Positions 17,156 to 26,682 of a stretch of 64,000 nt of DNA are shown here, piece by piece. Within the stretch, counting starts at the first letter, position 1; each line of letters begins with the position of its first letter. The DNA is from an uncultured Alistipes sp. (GTDB taxonomy: Bacteria; Bacteroidota; Bacteroidia; Bacteroidales; Rikenellaceae). Made by a program: the position numbers and the translations under genes. The notes below the pieces were generated by a model that was not told the origin of the DNA, ran no database searches, and saw nothing but the letters and a program-made list of their open reading frames with translations. The stretch lies in assembly GCA_900545315.1 (NCBI GenBank), contig UQYM01000003.1, forward strand, positions 1 to 64,000, written 5' to 3'.

Positions 17156-18829
17156 GTGGCAGACGAAAAAATTATCTTCTCGATGGTGGGGGTCAGCAAA
17201 ATCTTCACCAACCAGAAAAAAGTATTGAATAACATCTACCTCTCGTTTTTTTACGGTGCCAAAATCGGCATTATCGGTCTGAATGGATCCGGAAAATCGA
17301 CACTGATGAAGATCATCGCCGGACTGGATCAAAATTTTCAGGGTGAAGTGGTCTTCTCTCCCGGATATACCGTCGGCTACCTGGAGCAAGAGCCGAAACT
17401 GGACGACAACAAGACGGTCCGTGAAGTGGTTGAAGAGGGTTGTGCCGAAGTGGTCGCCCTGCTCAAGGAGTATGAGGAGGTGAACGCCAAATTCATGGAG
17501 CCGATGGACGACGACCAGATGGCCAAGCTGATCGAACGTCAAGGAGAGTTGACCGAAGCCATCGACCACAAAAACGGTTGGGAACTCGATGCAACCCTGG
17601 AACGAGCGATGGATGCGCTGCGTTGTCCAGACGGCGACCAACTGGTCAAACACCTTTCGGGAGGTGAACGGAGACGTGTCGCGCTGTGCCGTCTGCTGCT
17701 GCAGGAGCCGGATGTACTGCTGCTCGATGAGCCGACCAACCACCTCGATGCCGAAAGCATCGACTGGCTCGAGCAACACCTGCAACAATACAAAGGCACC
17801 GTCATTGCCGTTACACACGACCGTTACTTCCTCGACAAGGTCGCTGGCTGGATTCTTGAGTTGGATCGTGGTGAAGGTATTCCCTGGAAGGGCAATTACA
17901 GCAGCTGGCTGGAACAGAAATCCAACCGCCTGGCTCTCGAAGAAAAACAGGAGAGCAAACGCCGCAAGACACTCGAACGAGAGTTGGAGTGGGTACGTAT
18001 GGCTCCCTCTGCCCGTCATGCCAAGAGCAAGGCTCGTCTGGCCGCATACGACAAGATGCTGAACGAAGACACCAAACAGAAGGAGGAGAAACTTGAAATC
18101 TTCATTCCGAATGGTCCCCGGTTGGGTGATGTGGTTATCGAGGCTCAGGATGTATCGATGGGCTATGGAGATCGTCTGCTGTACGAACATCTCAATTTCT
18201 CGCTTCCTCCGGCCGGCATTGTCGGGGTTATCGGCCCCAACGGCGTGGGTAAGACGACCCTTTTCCGGCTGATTATGGGTATCGAAAAGCCCCTCAGCGG
18301 TACATTTAAGATCGGCGACACCGTCAAATTGGCCTATGTCGATCAACAACACGCCTCGATCGACCCCGAAAAGACCGTTTATCAGGTCATTTCACAGGAT
18401 AGCGAGTTGATTCAGCTCGGCGGTCGCAGCATCAATGCTCGGGCCTACGTTTCACGCTTCAACTTCAGCGGAACAGACCAGGAGAAGAAGTGCGGCATGT
18501 TGTCGGGAGGTGAGCGGAATCGTCTGCATCTGGCCCTTGCCCTCAAAGAGGAAGGAAACGTTCTGTTACTCGACGAGCCGACCAACGACATCGATGTTAA
18601 TACTCTCCGCGCTTTGGAAGAGGGTCTGAACAACTTTGCGGGTTGCGCTGTCGTAATCTCGCACGACCGTTGGTTCCTCGACCGTATCGCCACACACATT
18701 CTTGCTTTCGAAGGGGATTCGCAAGTAGTCTTCTTTGAAGGTAGTTACAGCGAATACGAAGAGAATAAACGCAAACGTCTCGGTGACACTGCACCTCATC
18801 GTATAAAATATCGTAAACTTTTAGCCTAA
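17156..18829 (+). CDS. ettA: Energy-dependent translational throttle protein EttA (ABC-F)
   Basis: This 557-residue ABC-F ATPase has two nucleotide-binding domains and no membrane part. It is expected to bind the ribosomal E site and gate elongation according to ATP/ADP. The first domain has Walker A 'GLNGSGKST' and 'LSGGERRRVALCRLLLQEP' with 'LLDEPTNHLD'; the second has 'GPNGVGKTT' and 'LSGGERNRLHLALAL' with 'LLDEPTNDID'. Between them is the charged linker (about 255-320) that includes 'ARHAKSKARLAAY', typical of EttA. The start codon is GTG. The hisS gene follows after 14 bp, giving a translation-related operon. Confidence 0.92.
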   Translation: MADEKIIFSMVGVSKIFTNQKKVLNNIYLSFFYGAKIGIIGLNGSGKSTLMKIIAGLDQNFQGEVVFSPGYTVGYLEQEPKLDDNKTVREVVEEGCAEVVALLKEYEEVNAKFMEPMDDDQMAKLIERQGELTEAIDHKNGWELDATLERAMDALRCPDGDQLVKHLSGGERRRVALCRLLLQEPDVLLLDEPTNHLDAESIDWLEQHLQQYKGTVIAVTHDRYFLDKVAGWILELDRGEGIPWKGNYSSWLEQKSNRLALEEKQESKRRKTLERELEWVRMAPSARHAKSKARLAAYDKMLNEDTKQKEEKLEIFIPNGPRLGDVVIEAQDVSMGYGDRLLYEHLNFSLPPAGIVGVIGPNGVGKTTLFRLIMGIEKPLSGTFKIGDTVKLAYVDQQHASIDPEKTVYQVISQDSELIQLGGRSINARAYVSRFNFSGTDQEKKCGMLSGGERNRLHLALALKEEGNVLLLDEPTNDIDVNTLRALEEGLNNFAGCAVVISHDRWFLDRIATHILAFEGDSQVVFFEGSYSEYEENKRKRLGDTAPHRIKYRKLLA

Positions 18830-18843
18830 CCAATCATATTATT

Positions 18844-20202
18844 ATGGCACAAAAACCATCCATACCGAAAGGGACCCGTGATTTCGGCCCCGAGGAGATG
18901 ATCAAACGCACCTACATTTTCGATAACATAAAGAGCGTCTTCCGCACCTGCGGCTTTATGCCCTTGGAGACGCCCGCCATGGAAAATCTTTCCACACTAT
19001 TGGGCAAATATGGTGATGAGGGTGACAAACTGCTGTTTAAAATCCTCAATTCGGGTGATTATCTGAACGGAATCACCTCTGAACAGATCGAAGCCGGCAG
19101 CAACGCCCTTTCTACCAAAATCTGCGAAAAGGGGCTGCGATATGACTTGACTGTACCCTTTGCCCGCTATGTAGTTCAGCACCAAAGTGAAATCTCGTTC
19201 CCGTTCAAGCGTTACCAGATCCAACCCGTATGGCGCGCAGACCGTCCTCAAAAGGGACGCTACCGCGAATTTTACCAGTGTGACGTGGATGTGATCGGAA
19301 GCCGCAGCCTGATCAACGAGGTTGAATTGATCGACATCGTACAGAAGGTGTTTGCCAAATTGGGTATCGCTGTGGTGCTGAAGATGAACAACCGCAAGAT
19401 CCTTTACGGCATCGCCGAAACAATCGGTCACGCCGACAAGATGATGGATATCACCATTGCCATCGACAAATTGGAAAAGATCGGTCTCGAGGCGGTCAAC
19501 GAAGAGTTGCGCGATAAGGGTATCTCCGAAGAGGCGGTCCTGGCGCTGCAACCGATTCTCTCATTAAGCGGCAGCAACAGCGAAAAACTCAGCAAACTGC
19601 GCAAAGCTATCGGAGGAAGCGAAACCGGTCTCAAAGGTATCGAAGAGATGGAGACCATCTTCGGATATACTGACGCACTAAATATTCCACTCGAAATTGA
19701 GCTCGATCTCTCGTTGGCACGTGGATTGAACTACTATACCGGAGCAATCTTCGAGGTAAAGGCCAAAGATTTTGCAATCGGCAGCATCTGCGGCGGTGGA
19801 CGATACGACGATCTAACCGGCATATTCGGCATGCCGAACATGTCCGGTGTAGGCATCTCGTTCGGAGCCGATCGCATTTATGATGTCATGACCGGACTGA
19901 ACCTCTTCCCCGCTGAAACGAAAGGAACTACCCGAGTATTGCTGCTCAATTTCGGCAAAGAGGAGGAACTGGCCGCTCTGAAAGTAATGCAGCAATTGCG
20001 GCAGGCAGACATTGCATGCGAGATCTACCCGGAAAGCGCCAAGATGAAAAAACAGATGGAGTACGCCAATCGTCGTGGCGTTCCTTATGTTGTCATCATC
20101 GGCAGCGATGAGCTGGCAGAAGGGGCAGCAACCCTCAAAAATATGACAACGGGCGACCAAACCAAGGTGGCTCAAACTGAACTGTTAAATTTGATCAAAT
20201 AA
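18844..20202 (+). CDS. hisS: Histidyl-tRNA synthetase
   Basis: This class II synthetase charges tRNA-His with histidine. The 452-residue protein opens with 'PKGTRDFGPEE', motif 1 lies near 'FMPLETPAMEN', motif 2 is 'VWRADRPQKGRYREFYQCD', the histidine-binding region is 'LARGLNYYTG' and the HisB motif 'GSICGGGRYDDL'; the C-terminal anticodon-binding domain follows. It lies between ettA and the S41 protease gene, which begins only one base after its stop, so the three are co-transcribed. Confidence 0.97.
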   Translation: MAQKPSIPKGTRDFGPEEMIKRTYIFDNIKSVFRTCGFMPLETPAMENLSTLLGKYGDEGDKLLFKILNSGDYLNGITSEQIEAGSNALSTKICEKGLRYDLTVPFARYVVQHQSEISFPFKRYQIQPVWRADRPQKGRYREFYQCDVDVIGSRSLINEVELIDIVQKVFAKLGIAVVLKMNNRKILYGIAETIGHADKMMDITIAIDKLEKIGLEAVNEELRDKGISEEAVLALQPILSLSGSNSEKLSKLRKAIGGSETGLKGIEEMETIFGYTDALNIPLEIELDLSLARGLNYYTGAIFEVKAKDFAIGSICGGGRYDDLTGIFGMPNMSGVGISFGADRIYDVMTGLNLFPAETKGTTRVLLLNFGKEEELAALKVMQQLRQADIACEIYPESAKMKKQMEYANRRGVPYVVIIGSDELAEGAATLKNMTTGDQTKVAQTELLNLIK

Positions 20203-20203
20203 G

Positions 20204-21829
20204 ATGATCCGTCAACTGAGATATGGCATTTTCGCTCTGCTGTTGGGGTGGAGTTGTACCGAAATAGCGGCACAGCCCCGTCTGCCGGAGGTGGATCCGA
20301 AGGTCAAAGAGGACCCCATGTTTCAACTGCAAAAGTTGAATCAATTTTACCGTTATCTGAACGGAACTTATGTGGACTCTCTGCACAACGATCAATTGGT
20401 CGAAAAGGCTATCCAAGCCATGTTGCTGCAACTTGACCCCCACTCTACTTACCTCACGCAGGAGGAGATGAAGGAGTCCGAAGAGATGTTCACGGAGGGG
20501 ACGTTTAGCGGGATCGGCATTGAATTCAATGTCCTGAACGATACGGTTATCGTCGTCAATGTAATCGCCGGCGGCCCCTCGGAACAGGTCGGGCTGCTGC
20601 CCAATGACCGTATTGTCAAGGCCGATGGGAAAAGTATCGTAGGTACCAAACTGCTGGATGTACCCAAAATTCTACGCGGGCCGAAAGGAACCCGTATCGA
20701 TATTGGGGTCGTTCGGCATGGAGAGCCCGACACATTGGATTTCTCGATCGTCCGTGACGACATTCCGATCTATACGGTCGATGCAGCCTACAAAGTGGAC
20801 TCCACAACCGGCTATATCCGTATCAACCGCTTTGCCAACAACACCTTCAAGGAGTTCTTGGAAGCATACCACAAACTGCAACCCATCGATGCGCTGATTC
20901 TCGACCTGCGCAGCAATGGCGGCGGACTGCTCGGACAGGCCATTGAACTGAGCAATTTCTTCCTGCCCAAAGGCAATCTGCTGGTCTCGATGGATGGCAT
21001 GCGTATTCCACACGATGAGGCTAGAGCAACGCAAGATGGCGAATTTTTGAAAGGCAAAGTCATTGTACTCACCAACGAAACATCGGCTTCGGCCAGTGAA
21101 ATTGTCTCCGGAGCACTGCAAGACTGGGATCGTGCGCTGATTATCGGACGCCGCACTTTCGGCAAAGGGCTCGTACAACAACAAATTCCGCTCTTGGACG
21201 GATCAGCCGTACGATTGACTGTTGCCCGTTACCATACCCCAACGGGACGTGTTATCCAACGCCCCTACCACAATGGAGATCTGAAGAGTTACGAAGAGGA
21301 CTTCTTCAAACGGTTCGAGAGTCTCGAAGATTCGGTCAAGGTGGATTCTTCGCTGATGTTCAAGACGCTGCGCAGTGGCCGCACGGTGTATGGTGGTGGT
21401 GGCATCACACCCGACATCATGATTCAATACGACACAATCGAGTATTCGAACTACTTGACCAATATGGTCCGCAAAGGGCTGTTGAACGAATATGCGGTCT
21501 CCTACATGGATCGTAACCGTGACAAACTGACCAAACAGTATCCGACCTTCGAGACCTTCAACCGAGAATTTCAGGTAACAGACAAAATGTTGTCCGAGTT
21601 GACCGAATTGGCCACACAGCGCGATATTGAATTCAACCAAACCGATTTTGACCGCTCGGCCCGTCTGATCAGTGCACAACTCAAGGCCCTGATCGCACAA
21701 AAATTGTGGGGGATCAACGAATACTACATCATCATGAATGCCGAGTTTGACGAGACCTTCGACAAAGCGATCGACGTCCTCAAACATTGGGATCAATACG
21801 GTGATCCGGATGGTACAATCCACTCGTAA
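20204..21829 (+). CDS. Exported C-terminal processing protease (S41, PDZ)
   Basis: The 541-residue protein starts with a signal peptide (M-IRQL..., hydrophobic 'GIFALLLGW', probable cleavage after 'EIAAQ'), so it acts in the periplasm. A short helical region is followed by a PDZ domain (about 85-170) and the tail-specific protease domain. The catalytic serine lies in 'NETSASASEI' and the lysine in 'RRTFGKGLVQQQ', the Ser-Lys pair of CtpA/Prc enzymes, which trim or degrade periplasmic proteins. About 190 further residues with predicted helices follow. The gene starts one base after hisS. Confidence 0.92.
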   Translation: MIRQLRYGIFALLLGWSCTEIAAQPRLPEVDPKVKEDPMFQLQKLNQFYRYLNGTYVDSLHNDQLVEKAIQAMLLQLDPHSTYLTQEEMKESEEMFTEGTFSGIGIEFNVLNDTVIVVNVIAGGPSEQVGLLPNDRIVKADGKSIVGTKLLDVPKILRGPKGTRIDIGVVRHGEPDTLDFSIVRDDIPIYTVDAAYKVDSTTGYIRINRFANNTFKEFLEAYHKLQPIDALILDLRSNGGGLLGQAIELSNFFLPKGNLLVSMDGMRIPHDEARATQDGEFLKGKVIVLTNETSASASEIVSGALQDWDRALIIGRRTFGKGLVQQQIPLLDGSAVRLTVARYHTPTGRVIQRPYHNGDLKSYEEDFFKRFESLEDSVKVDSSLMFKTLRSGRTVYGGGGITPDIMIQYDTIEYSNYLTNMVRKGLLNEYAVSYMDRNRDKLTKQYPTFETFNREFQVTDKMLSELTELATQRDIEFNQTDFDRSARLISAQLKALIAQKLWGINEYYIIMNAEFDETFDKAIDVLKHWDQYGDPDGTIHS

Positions 21830-21972
21830 CCGACAATTTTAAGAAGATTGACATGGAGTTGAGCCAAGAGCTGTGAATAGCTTGACTCAAGGCAGGTATT
21901 GCTGCGAATAATCGGGCAAAACGTCAAATGCTTGACGGGATTCCGTTGTTTTCAGGACAATCCTGATCTTCT

Positions 21973-23133
21973 TTGGATATAAATCATTTTATTGGCAAAA
22001 TAGTGTCTATTTTCACACATAACACCAAAAAACGTGTTCTGTTAGGATTCAGCGGCGGTATAGACAGTACCGCCGCTGCCATAATGTTACGGGAAAAAGG
22101 CTATGAAGTACATCTTGTCACCTTAGACACAACGGGAAGCTCAGAGCTGCTGGACAAGGCCAACCGAGGTGCTACACAGCTCAACATGCCACTACAGATT
22201 CTGGATGTCAAGGACCGTTTTCGCCAAGAGATCATAGACTATTTTATTGACGGGTATCGTCGAGGGGAGACGCCAGCACCCTGCACCCGCTGCAATCCGC
22301 AAATCAAATGGGATACGCTGTACCACCTGGCCCAACAGCAGGGATTCGATCATATTGCCACCGGCCACTATTTTCGGATTCATCGTTCAGAGGGAATCTA
22401 CTATGTCCGCAAAGCGATTGACCCGATCAAAGACCAATCCTACTACTTGTGGGGCGTTCCACAAGCGTGCCTTGCGATGGCACTAACCCCAATGGGAGAT
22501 CAAATCAAAAGCGAGATCAAAACGCAATACAGCTCTTCTCCGCAAAAAGAGGCTCACCGTGAAAGCATGGGAATCTGCTTTTTACAAGGAGAAGATTATC
22601 GGACGTTTTTACACCATGAATTACCCACAATCGGCACGGGAGAGATTGTCGATCGACAGGGACATGTGGTCGGCACACACACCGGATATACCCACTATAC
22701 GATTGGCCAAAAACGGGGCTTGAACACCACACTGCACGGAGTTGCTGTCATAGCTATCGATCCGGTTCACAATCGGCTTGTTGTCGGAGACTCTGCCTCG
22801 TTGTACTATCACACCCTGATTCTACGCGAGTGGCACTCCCCCTCCCCACAGCAACTTTTCACCTCAGAGTCGCTCCAGATCGTCATCCGTGGCATTGGTC
22901 GCAACCCCAACGGTACTGCACACATCTATCCTCATCCTTCCGCTGTGGCGCTGAATTCAATGGAAAGTTCAATAGCAAAAGAAAGTTATCACGATCCAGC
23001 AACTATCAGTCCTACGAGACTCCGTATTGAGCTTGACAGCCCGGCATGGGCTCCAGCCAAAGGACAACCTGTAGTGATCTATCATGGAGATTTAGTGCTG
23101 GGTGGTGGAATCTTGGATGAATATTATCCGTAG
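21973..23133 (+). CDS. mnmA: tRNA-specific 2-thiouridylase
   Basis: MnmA thiolates U34 of tRNA-Lys, -Glu and -Gln using ATP and a persulfide sulfur. The PP-loop is 'FSGGIDSTAA' (26-35), the first catalytic cysteine is C104 in 'TPAPCTRCN', and the second is C202 in 'MGICFLQGEDY'. 'TGHYFRI' and 'KDQSYYLW' are further family signatures. The predicted start is a TTG at 21973; a GTG at 22003, closer to the conserved 'KKRVLLGFSGG', is an equally good start. The gene lies 143 bp after the S41 protease gene, on the same strand. Confidence 0.93.
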   Translation: MDINHFIGKIVSIFTHNTKKRVLLGFSGGIDSTAAAIMLREKGYEVHLVTLDTTGSSELLDKANRGATQLNMPLQILDVKDRFRQEIIDYFIDGYRRGETPAPCTRCNPQIKWDTLYHLAQQQGFDHIATGHYFRIHRSEGIYYVRKAIDPIKDQSYYLWGVPQACLAMALTPMGDQIKSEIKTQYSSSPQKEAHRESMGICFLQGEDYRTFLHHELPTIGTGEIVDRQGHVVGTHTGYTHYTIGQKRGLNTTLHGVAVIAIDPVHNRLVVGDSASLYYHTLILREWHSPSPQQLFTSESLQIVIRGIGRNPNGTAHIYPHPSAVALNSMESSIAKESYHDPATISPTRLRIELDSPAWAPAKGQPVVIYHGDLVLGGGILDEYYP

Positions 23134-23504
23134 TCCTGTTTTATTGATTTACAGAAGTTTTATTCCCTCCTCGTCAGCCGCTACGATAGCGATCTGCAGC
23201 ATACAACCGCCCGCTATGCGCAATTGAATGGACATTTACCCCAAACAGCACCTACCACGAATTCACGCTATCGGGGACACAGATCTGCTACTCAGAAGAT
23301 TGAGCACGAGCAAACAAACTTTCTTGTATTCCACTCATGCTACCTATCATGCCGCTTATCTAAACAATTGATAGCCAAATAGTGTTTCGAATCGCTGGGT
23401 CCTTACCCCACATGGTGTTATTGCCAAAAACGCACAAAAGGAGTTGATTTTGCCTAAATGACGCAACAATCAGTCAAACACTTGGCACAAGACTTACGCC
23501 TGTG
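23134..23504. other. Convergent intergenic region
   Basis: No gene, RNA or strong terminator is recognised between mnmA and the convergent membrane-protein gene. One frame starting near 23140 reads without a stop for about 40 codons but shows no known motif. A decayed gene is possible. Confidence 0.25.
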
Positions 23505-24203
23505 TCAATGGGTCTTACGGTTGGCAATCGCCGCAACCGAAAGGAAGATGCCTAAAGCAACCCCCAACAACGTTGCAAAGAGCACCTGATGCTGAGGCTT
23601 CAACAAAAAGGTGATTGTATGAGCCGGAATCCAAAACAGCGGAATCGTCTTTTTGAAAACGAATCCCCACTGCACTTTCCAATTCAGACCAGACAAGATT
23701 TTGCCAATAGGAATCGGTGTTACCAAAGCTCGCAACGAACCGCCACAATTCAGAATATGGGTATCGGTTACTTTGTGGAGCGTCATAAAGACCGGCCCAA
23801 AGGTGGTATTCATCATGACACTGATCACGAAAGCGCACAACACCTTCTCCCCACTCAAGGGTCCCTTCATCGCCTCAACCGCCTGCTCAACACCCAAACT
23901 CTGCAGAAAATAGGGAGTCCCGGCAGCAAACGTTTTCAAGGCAACTGCGATCCACATTCCCAAAAGTCCCCACACGACTGCCCGAGGTAAAATGCCAAAC
24001 CCCGGTTCATAATAGGCACCCGTTTTAATTCGAAGGCCGATTACCTCGCCTAACGTTGCTAAAATGGCAAATTTCAGAAAAGCCATTCCATAGGGATGAG
24101 CTGCATTGGCCTGCATATAGGCCGTTTGCAGCGGCTCAACAAGTCCAAACAGGAGTGCAACACCACACACCAATAGCAACAGAATCAGGTCGGATCGTTT
24201 CAT
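23505..24203 (-). CDS. Multi-pass membrane protein of unknown function, possibly Mpv17/PMP22-like
   Basis: The 232-residue protein (ATG at 24203) is very hydrophobic, with about five or six membrane segments: residues about 5-22, 38-52, 72-90, 125-145, 190-205 and 208-225. The region from 'GPVFMTLHKVTD' through 'IPLFWIPAHTITFLLKPQHQVL' loosely resembles the Mpv17/PMP22 signature, but this is not firm. It is the last gene of the minus-strand cluster that makes aryl-acetyl-CoA, 43 bp after the ACT protein gene. A role in export or import of an aromatic acid is only an inference from position. Confidence 0.55.
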   Translation of the reverse strand: MKRSDLILLLLVCGVALLFGLVEPLQTAYMQANAAHPYGMAFLKFAILATLGEVIGLRIKTGAYYEPGFGILPRAVVWGLLGMWIAVALKTFAAGTPYFLQSLGVEQAVEAMKGPLSGEKVLCAFVISVMMNTTFGPVFMTLHKVTDTHILNCGGSLRALVTPIPIGKILSGLNWKVQWGFVFKKTIPLFWIPAHTITFLLKPQHQVLFATLLGVALGIFLSVAAIANRKTH

Positions 24204-24246
24204 AATGGCCACAAGGATTAACCCGTACGGAACATGGAAAATAAAT

Positions 24247-24669
24247 TTACAGTTGGAGCAACTCCTGTTCGGTAATAATATGCAATCCATAACGGCGGGC
24301 GATCTCATCGATGCGCGAATTATCGCTCGTCCGCAAAATCAAAAAGGCCTTATCCCGGATCGCAAAACAGTACATGTACTCAATCGAAACACCTTCCCGG
24401 GCAAAGGAGTTGATCTGCGAGGCAAACACTCCGGCTTGCGAATCACAGGTCAACGCCACAACATCACTCTGCTGGGCACTGACTCGATGCTCCTTTAACA
24501 CCTCATAGGCCCCGGCCGTATCTGAGGTGATCAACCGCAAAATGCCATATTCCGAGGTATCGGCCACCGTCGCCGCGATAATACGGATATCAGCCTGCCC
24601 CAAAATGTCGAGAACCTCATTCAACCGTCCAGACTTGTTCTCAAGAAATACGGATAATTGTTTGATCAT
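24247..24669 (-). CDS. Tandem ACT-domain protein (copy 1)
   Basis: The 140-residue protein consists of two ACT-type regulatory domains (about 1-68 and 70-140), each a small-ligand-binding beta-alpha-beta fold used to sense amino acids. The opening 'IKQLSVFLENKSGRLNEV' is nearly the same as in the second copy at 26274-26675, and both have 'IEYMYCFA' or 'IEYMYAFA' at the same place, so the two are paralogues. It follows the first PaaK gene by 14 bp. ACT proteins beside PaaK and indolepyruvate oxidoreductase probably respond to aromatic amino acids, but no partner can be shown here. The start at 24669 matches the N-terminus of the paralogue. Confidence 0.85.
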   Translation of the reverse strand: MIKQLSVFLENKSGRLNEVLDILGQADIRIIAATVADTSEYGILRLITSDTAGAYEVLKEHRVSAQQSDVVALTCDSQAGVFASQINSFAREGVSIEYMYCFAIRDKAFLILRTSDNSRIDEIARRYGLHIITEQELLQL

Positions 24670-24683
24670 CATAGCCTTCAATA

Positions 24684-25991
24684 TTACTTGTTTTTGCGTA
24701 AATCTTTGACTCGAATTGCCTTCCCGTCAGACTGTGGTAAGGTTCCTCGATCCACCAACTTAATCTTGGGCGTCAACAAAATCTCATCCTTCAACTGGCG
24801 GGTGATCTCTCGCGTCAACCCCTGAAGTTGTGAATAGTCATCGGTAAAGAGGTCACTCAACTCTACCTCCACCATCACCTCATCGCTATTCTCGATTGTA
24901 TCGACCGTAATCAGGTAGTTGGCTCCGAGTTCCTTGAACTGCATCAAGATCTTTTCGATCTGCATCGGGAAGATATTAACCCCCTTCACAATAAACATAT
25001 CGTCGCTGCGGCCTTTGAGTCGATCAATTCGACGGTGCGTGCGTCCACAGGGACACTCTCCTGGAATAATACGGGTCAAATCGCGTGTCCGATAACGAAT
25101 CAGCGGCATCGCATCCCGATCGAGCGTCGTCAAAACCAACTCTCCGACCTCTCCATCCGGCACCGGCTCCAACGTGTCGGGATTGATGATCTCCATTATG
25201 TAACTATCCTCCCACAAGTGGAGTCCGTTCTGCTCCGGACACTCAAAAGCAACTCCCGGCCCGCTCATCTCCGACATACCAAAGCTGTTATACGCTTTTG
25301 CACCGAAAGACTCTTCGATCTTTTTACGTTGCGCGTCGGTGTGCGGTTCTGCACCAATGACCAGCGTCTTTAATTTCGTATCCCTTCTTGGGTCAATTCC
25401 CATCTCCCGCATAACCTCATACAGACGAAAAGCGTAGCTCGGCACTGCATGCATCGAGGTGGTCCCAAAATCACGAATAAACTTGATCTGACGCACAGTA
25501 TTACCCGCTGCAGCAGGTACCGTCAAGGCTCCGAGCAGTTCAGCTCCGTATTGAAACCCCAACCCACCGGTAAACATTCCGTAGCCGGAAGTATTCTGGA
25601 AAACATCCTCCCGTCGCACCCCCACCATGTACAGACACCGGGCAACCCGGTTGGCCCATCGGTTGAGGTCCTGTTGGGAATGGCATATAACAGTCGGATT
25701 TCCGGTCGTACCGCTGGAAGAGTGCAAACGCACCACCTCACTCATCGGTGTCGCCACCAAACCAAATGGATAATGGGTCCGAAGATCGTTCTTGGTTGTA
25801 AAAGGGAGCTTTTGAAGATCCTCCAAACTCCGAATACTATCGGGAGTGATCCCCTTCTCTCCAAAACGTGCTTTGTAAAATGGACTGTGCAGAGCTATGC
25901 GAATACTCTCTTTCAGCCGTTTTATCTGAAGAGCCTCCAAATCGGCTCGTTTCATGGTTTCAATCTCAGGTTGGAAGTAAAGGTTATCCAT
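24684..25991 (-). CDS. paaK: Phenylacetate-CoA ligase-family protein (copy 1)
   Basis: The 435-residue adenylate-forming enzyme belongs to the PaaK family, which joins aryl-acetates to CoA through an acyl-AMP. Motifs include 'LHSSSGTTGNPTV' (the P-loop-like A3 motif), 'SFGMSEMSGPGV', 'YRTRDLTRI' and 'GRSDDMFIVKGVNIFP'. The ATG at 25991 gives an N-terminus ('MDNLYFQPEIETM') of normal family length; the longer frame upstream is not supported. It sits between the two ACT genes in a duplicated ligase/ACT arrangement. In this setting it may run in reverse or serve re-activation of released aryl-acetates; the direction cannot be read from the sequence. Confidence 0.88.
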   Translation of the reverse strand: MDNLYFQPEIETMKRADLEALQIKRLKESIRIALHSPFYKARFGEKGITPDSIRSLEDLQKLPFTTKNDLRTHYPFGLVATPMSEVVRLHSSSGTTGNPTVICHSQQDLNRWANRVARCLYMVGVRREDVFQNTSGYGMFTGGLGFQYGAELLGALTVPAAAGNTVRQIKFIRDFGTTSMHAVPSYAFRLYEVMREMGIDPRRDTKLKTLVIGAEPHTDAQRKKIEESFGAKAYNSFGMSEMSGPGVAFECPEQNGLHLWEDSYIMEIINPDTLEPVPDGEVGELVLTTLDRDAMPLIRYRTRDLTRIIPGECPCGRTHRRIDRLKGRSDDMFIVKGVNIFPMQIEKILMQFKELGANYLITVDTIENSDEVMVEVELSDLFTDDYSQLQGLTREITRQLKDEILLTPKIKLVDRGTLPQSDGKAIRVKDLRKNK

Positions 25992-26273
25992 GGTAACTGG
26001 ATTACAAGGTACTATAATTAGGTGATTTATTTCTTCTTTTATCAGACTCGACATCATATCGGAACCCGTAGATTTCCCTCTGCCGAACAGACGCGCAATC
26101 ATTGAAACGTACTCAGAAAGGTCATGCTCTCCCTCAGATCGGCATGGAATTTCGGGTTATCATTCCAATAAACGGTCTCTCCTCTTTAAAAGCGAGTTCG
26201 ATCAGGATGCCGAGGTGCTCGACAAATTCTTAATAGCAAGAGCAGGCGATGACCTCCTTGGCACGGTTTACCA

Positions 26274-26675
26274 TTACAAAATGTCCGGGTGTTTTTTCTG
26301 AAGCACCTGAATACATTTAGCCAAATCGTTGGGGTTAATGATCACATCAGCCCTCTCCGACTGTGCAAAGGCATACATGTACTCGATAAAAATATGATCC
26401 TCGGCCAAACTCTCCAAAATCTTGGACAATGCTCCGGGTTGGTTAGGACAATGAATGGCAATCACATCCGTCAATATCACAGCGAAACCTGCATCGCGCA
26501 ACACCTCAACAGCCTTATCCACCTCCTTCACGATCAGGCGCATCAGACCGAAATCGGTCGTTTCCGCAATACAAAAAGCCAACATATTGATCTGATTGGC
26601 AGCCAACACACGCGCCACCTCGTTCAGACGGCCGCTCTTATTCTCCAGGAAAACTGAAATCTGCTTAATCGTCAT
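26274..26675 (-). CDS. Tandem ACT-domain protein (copy 2)
   Basis: The 133-residue protein has two ACT domains and is a paralogue of the protein at 24247-24669 (shared 'FLENKSGRLNEV' and 'FIEYMYAFAQ'). It begins 7 bp after the second PaaK gene, so the two are translated together. As with copy 1, the likely role is sensing of an amino acid or aryl-acid and control of the neighbouring ligase. A 282-bp gap (25992-26273), with no recognised gene, separates it from the first PaaK gene and may carry an internal promoter. Confidence 0.85.
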   Translation of the reverse strand: MTIKQISVFLENKSGRLNEVARVLAANQINMLAFCIAETTDFGLMRLIVKEVDKAVEVLRDAGFAVILTDVIAIHCPNQPGALSKILESLAEDHIFIEYMYAFAQSERADVIINPNDLAKCIQVLQKKHPDIL

Positions 26676-26682
26676 AATCCTG

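Noticed and set aside
17117..18352. 411-codon minus-strand frame over ettA
   Set aside because: It is the antisense shadow of a clearly conserved ABC-F gene and has no motif of its own.
23134..23504. Possible transposase remnant between mnmA and the membrane-protein gene
   Set aside because: Short open stretches exist, but no inverted repeats, target duplication or transposase motif could be identified.
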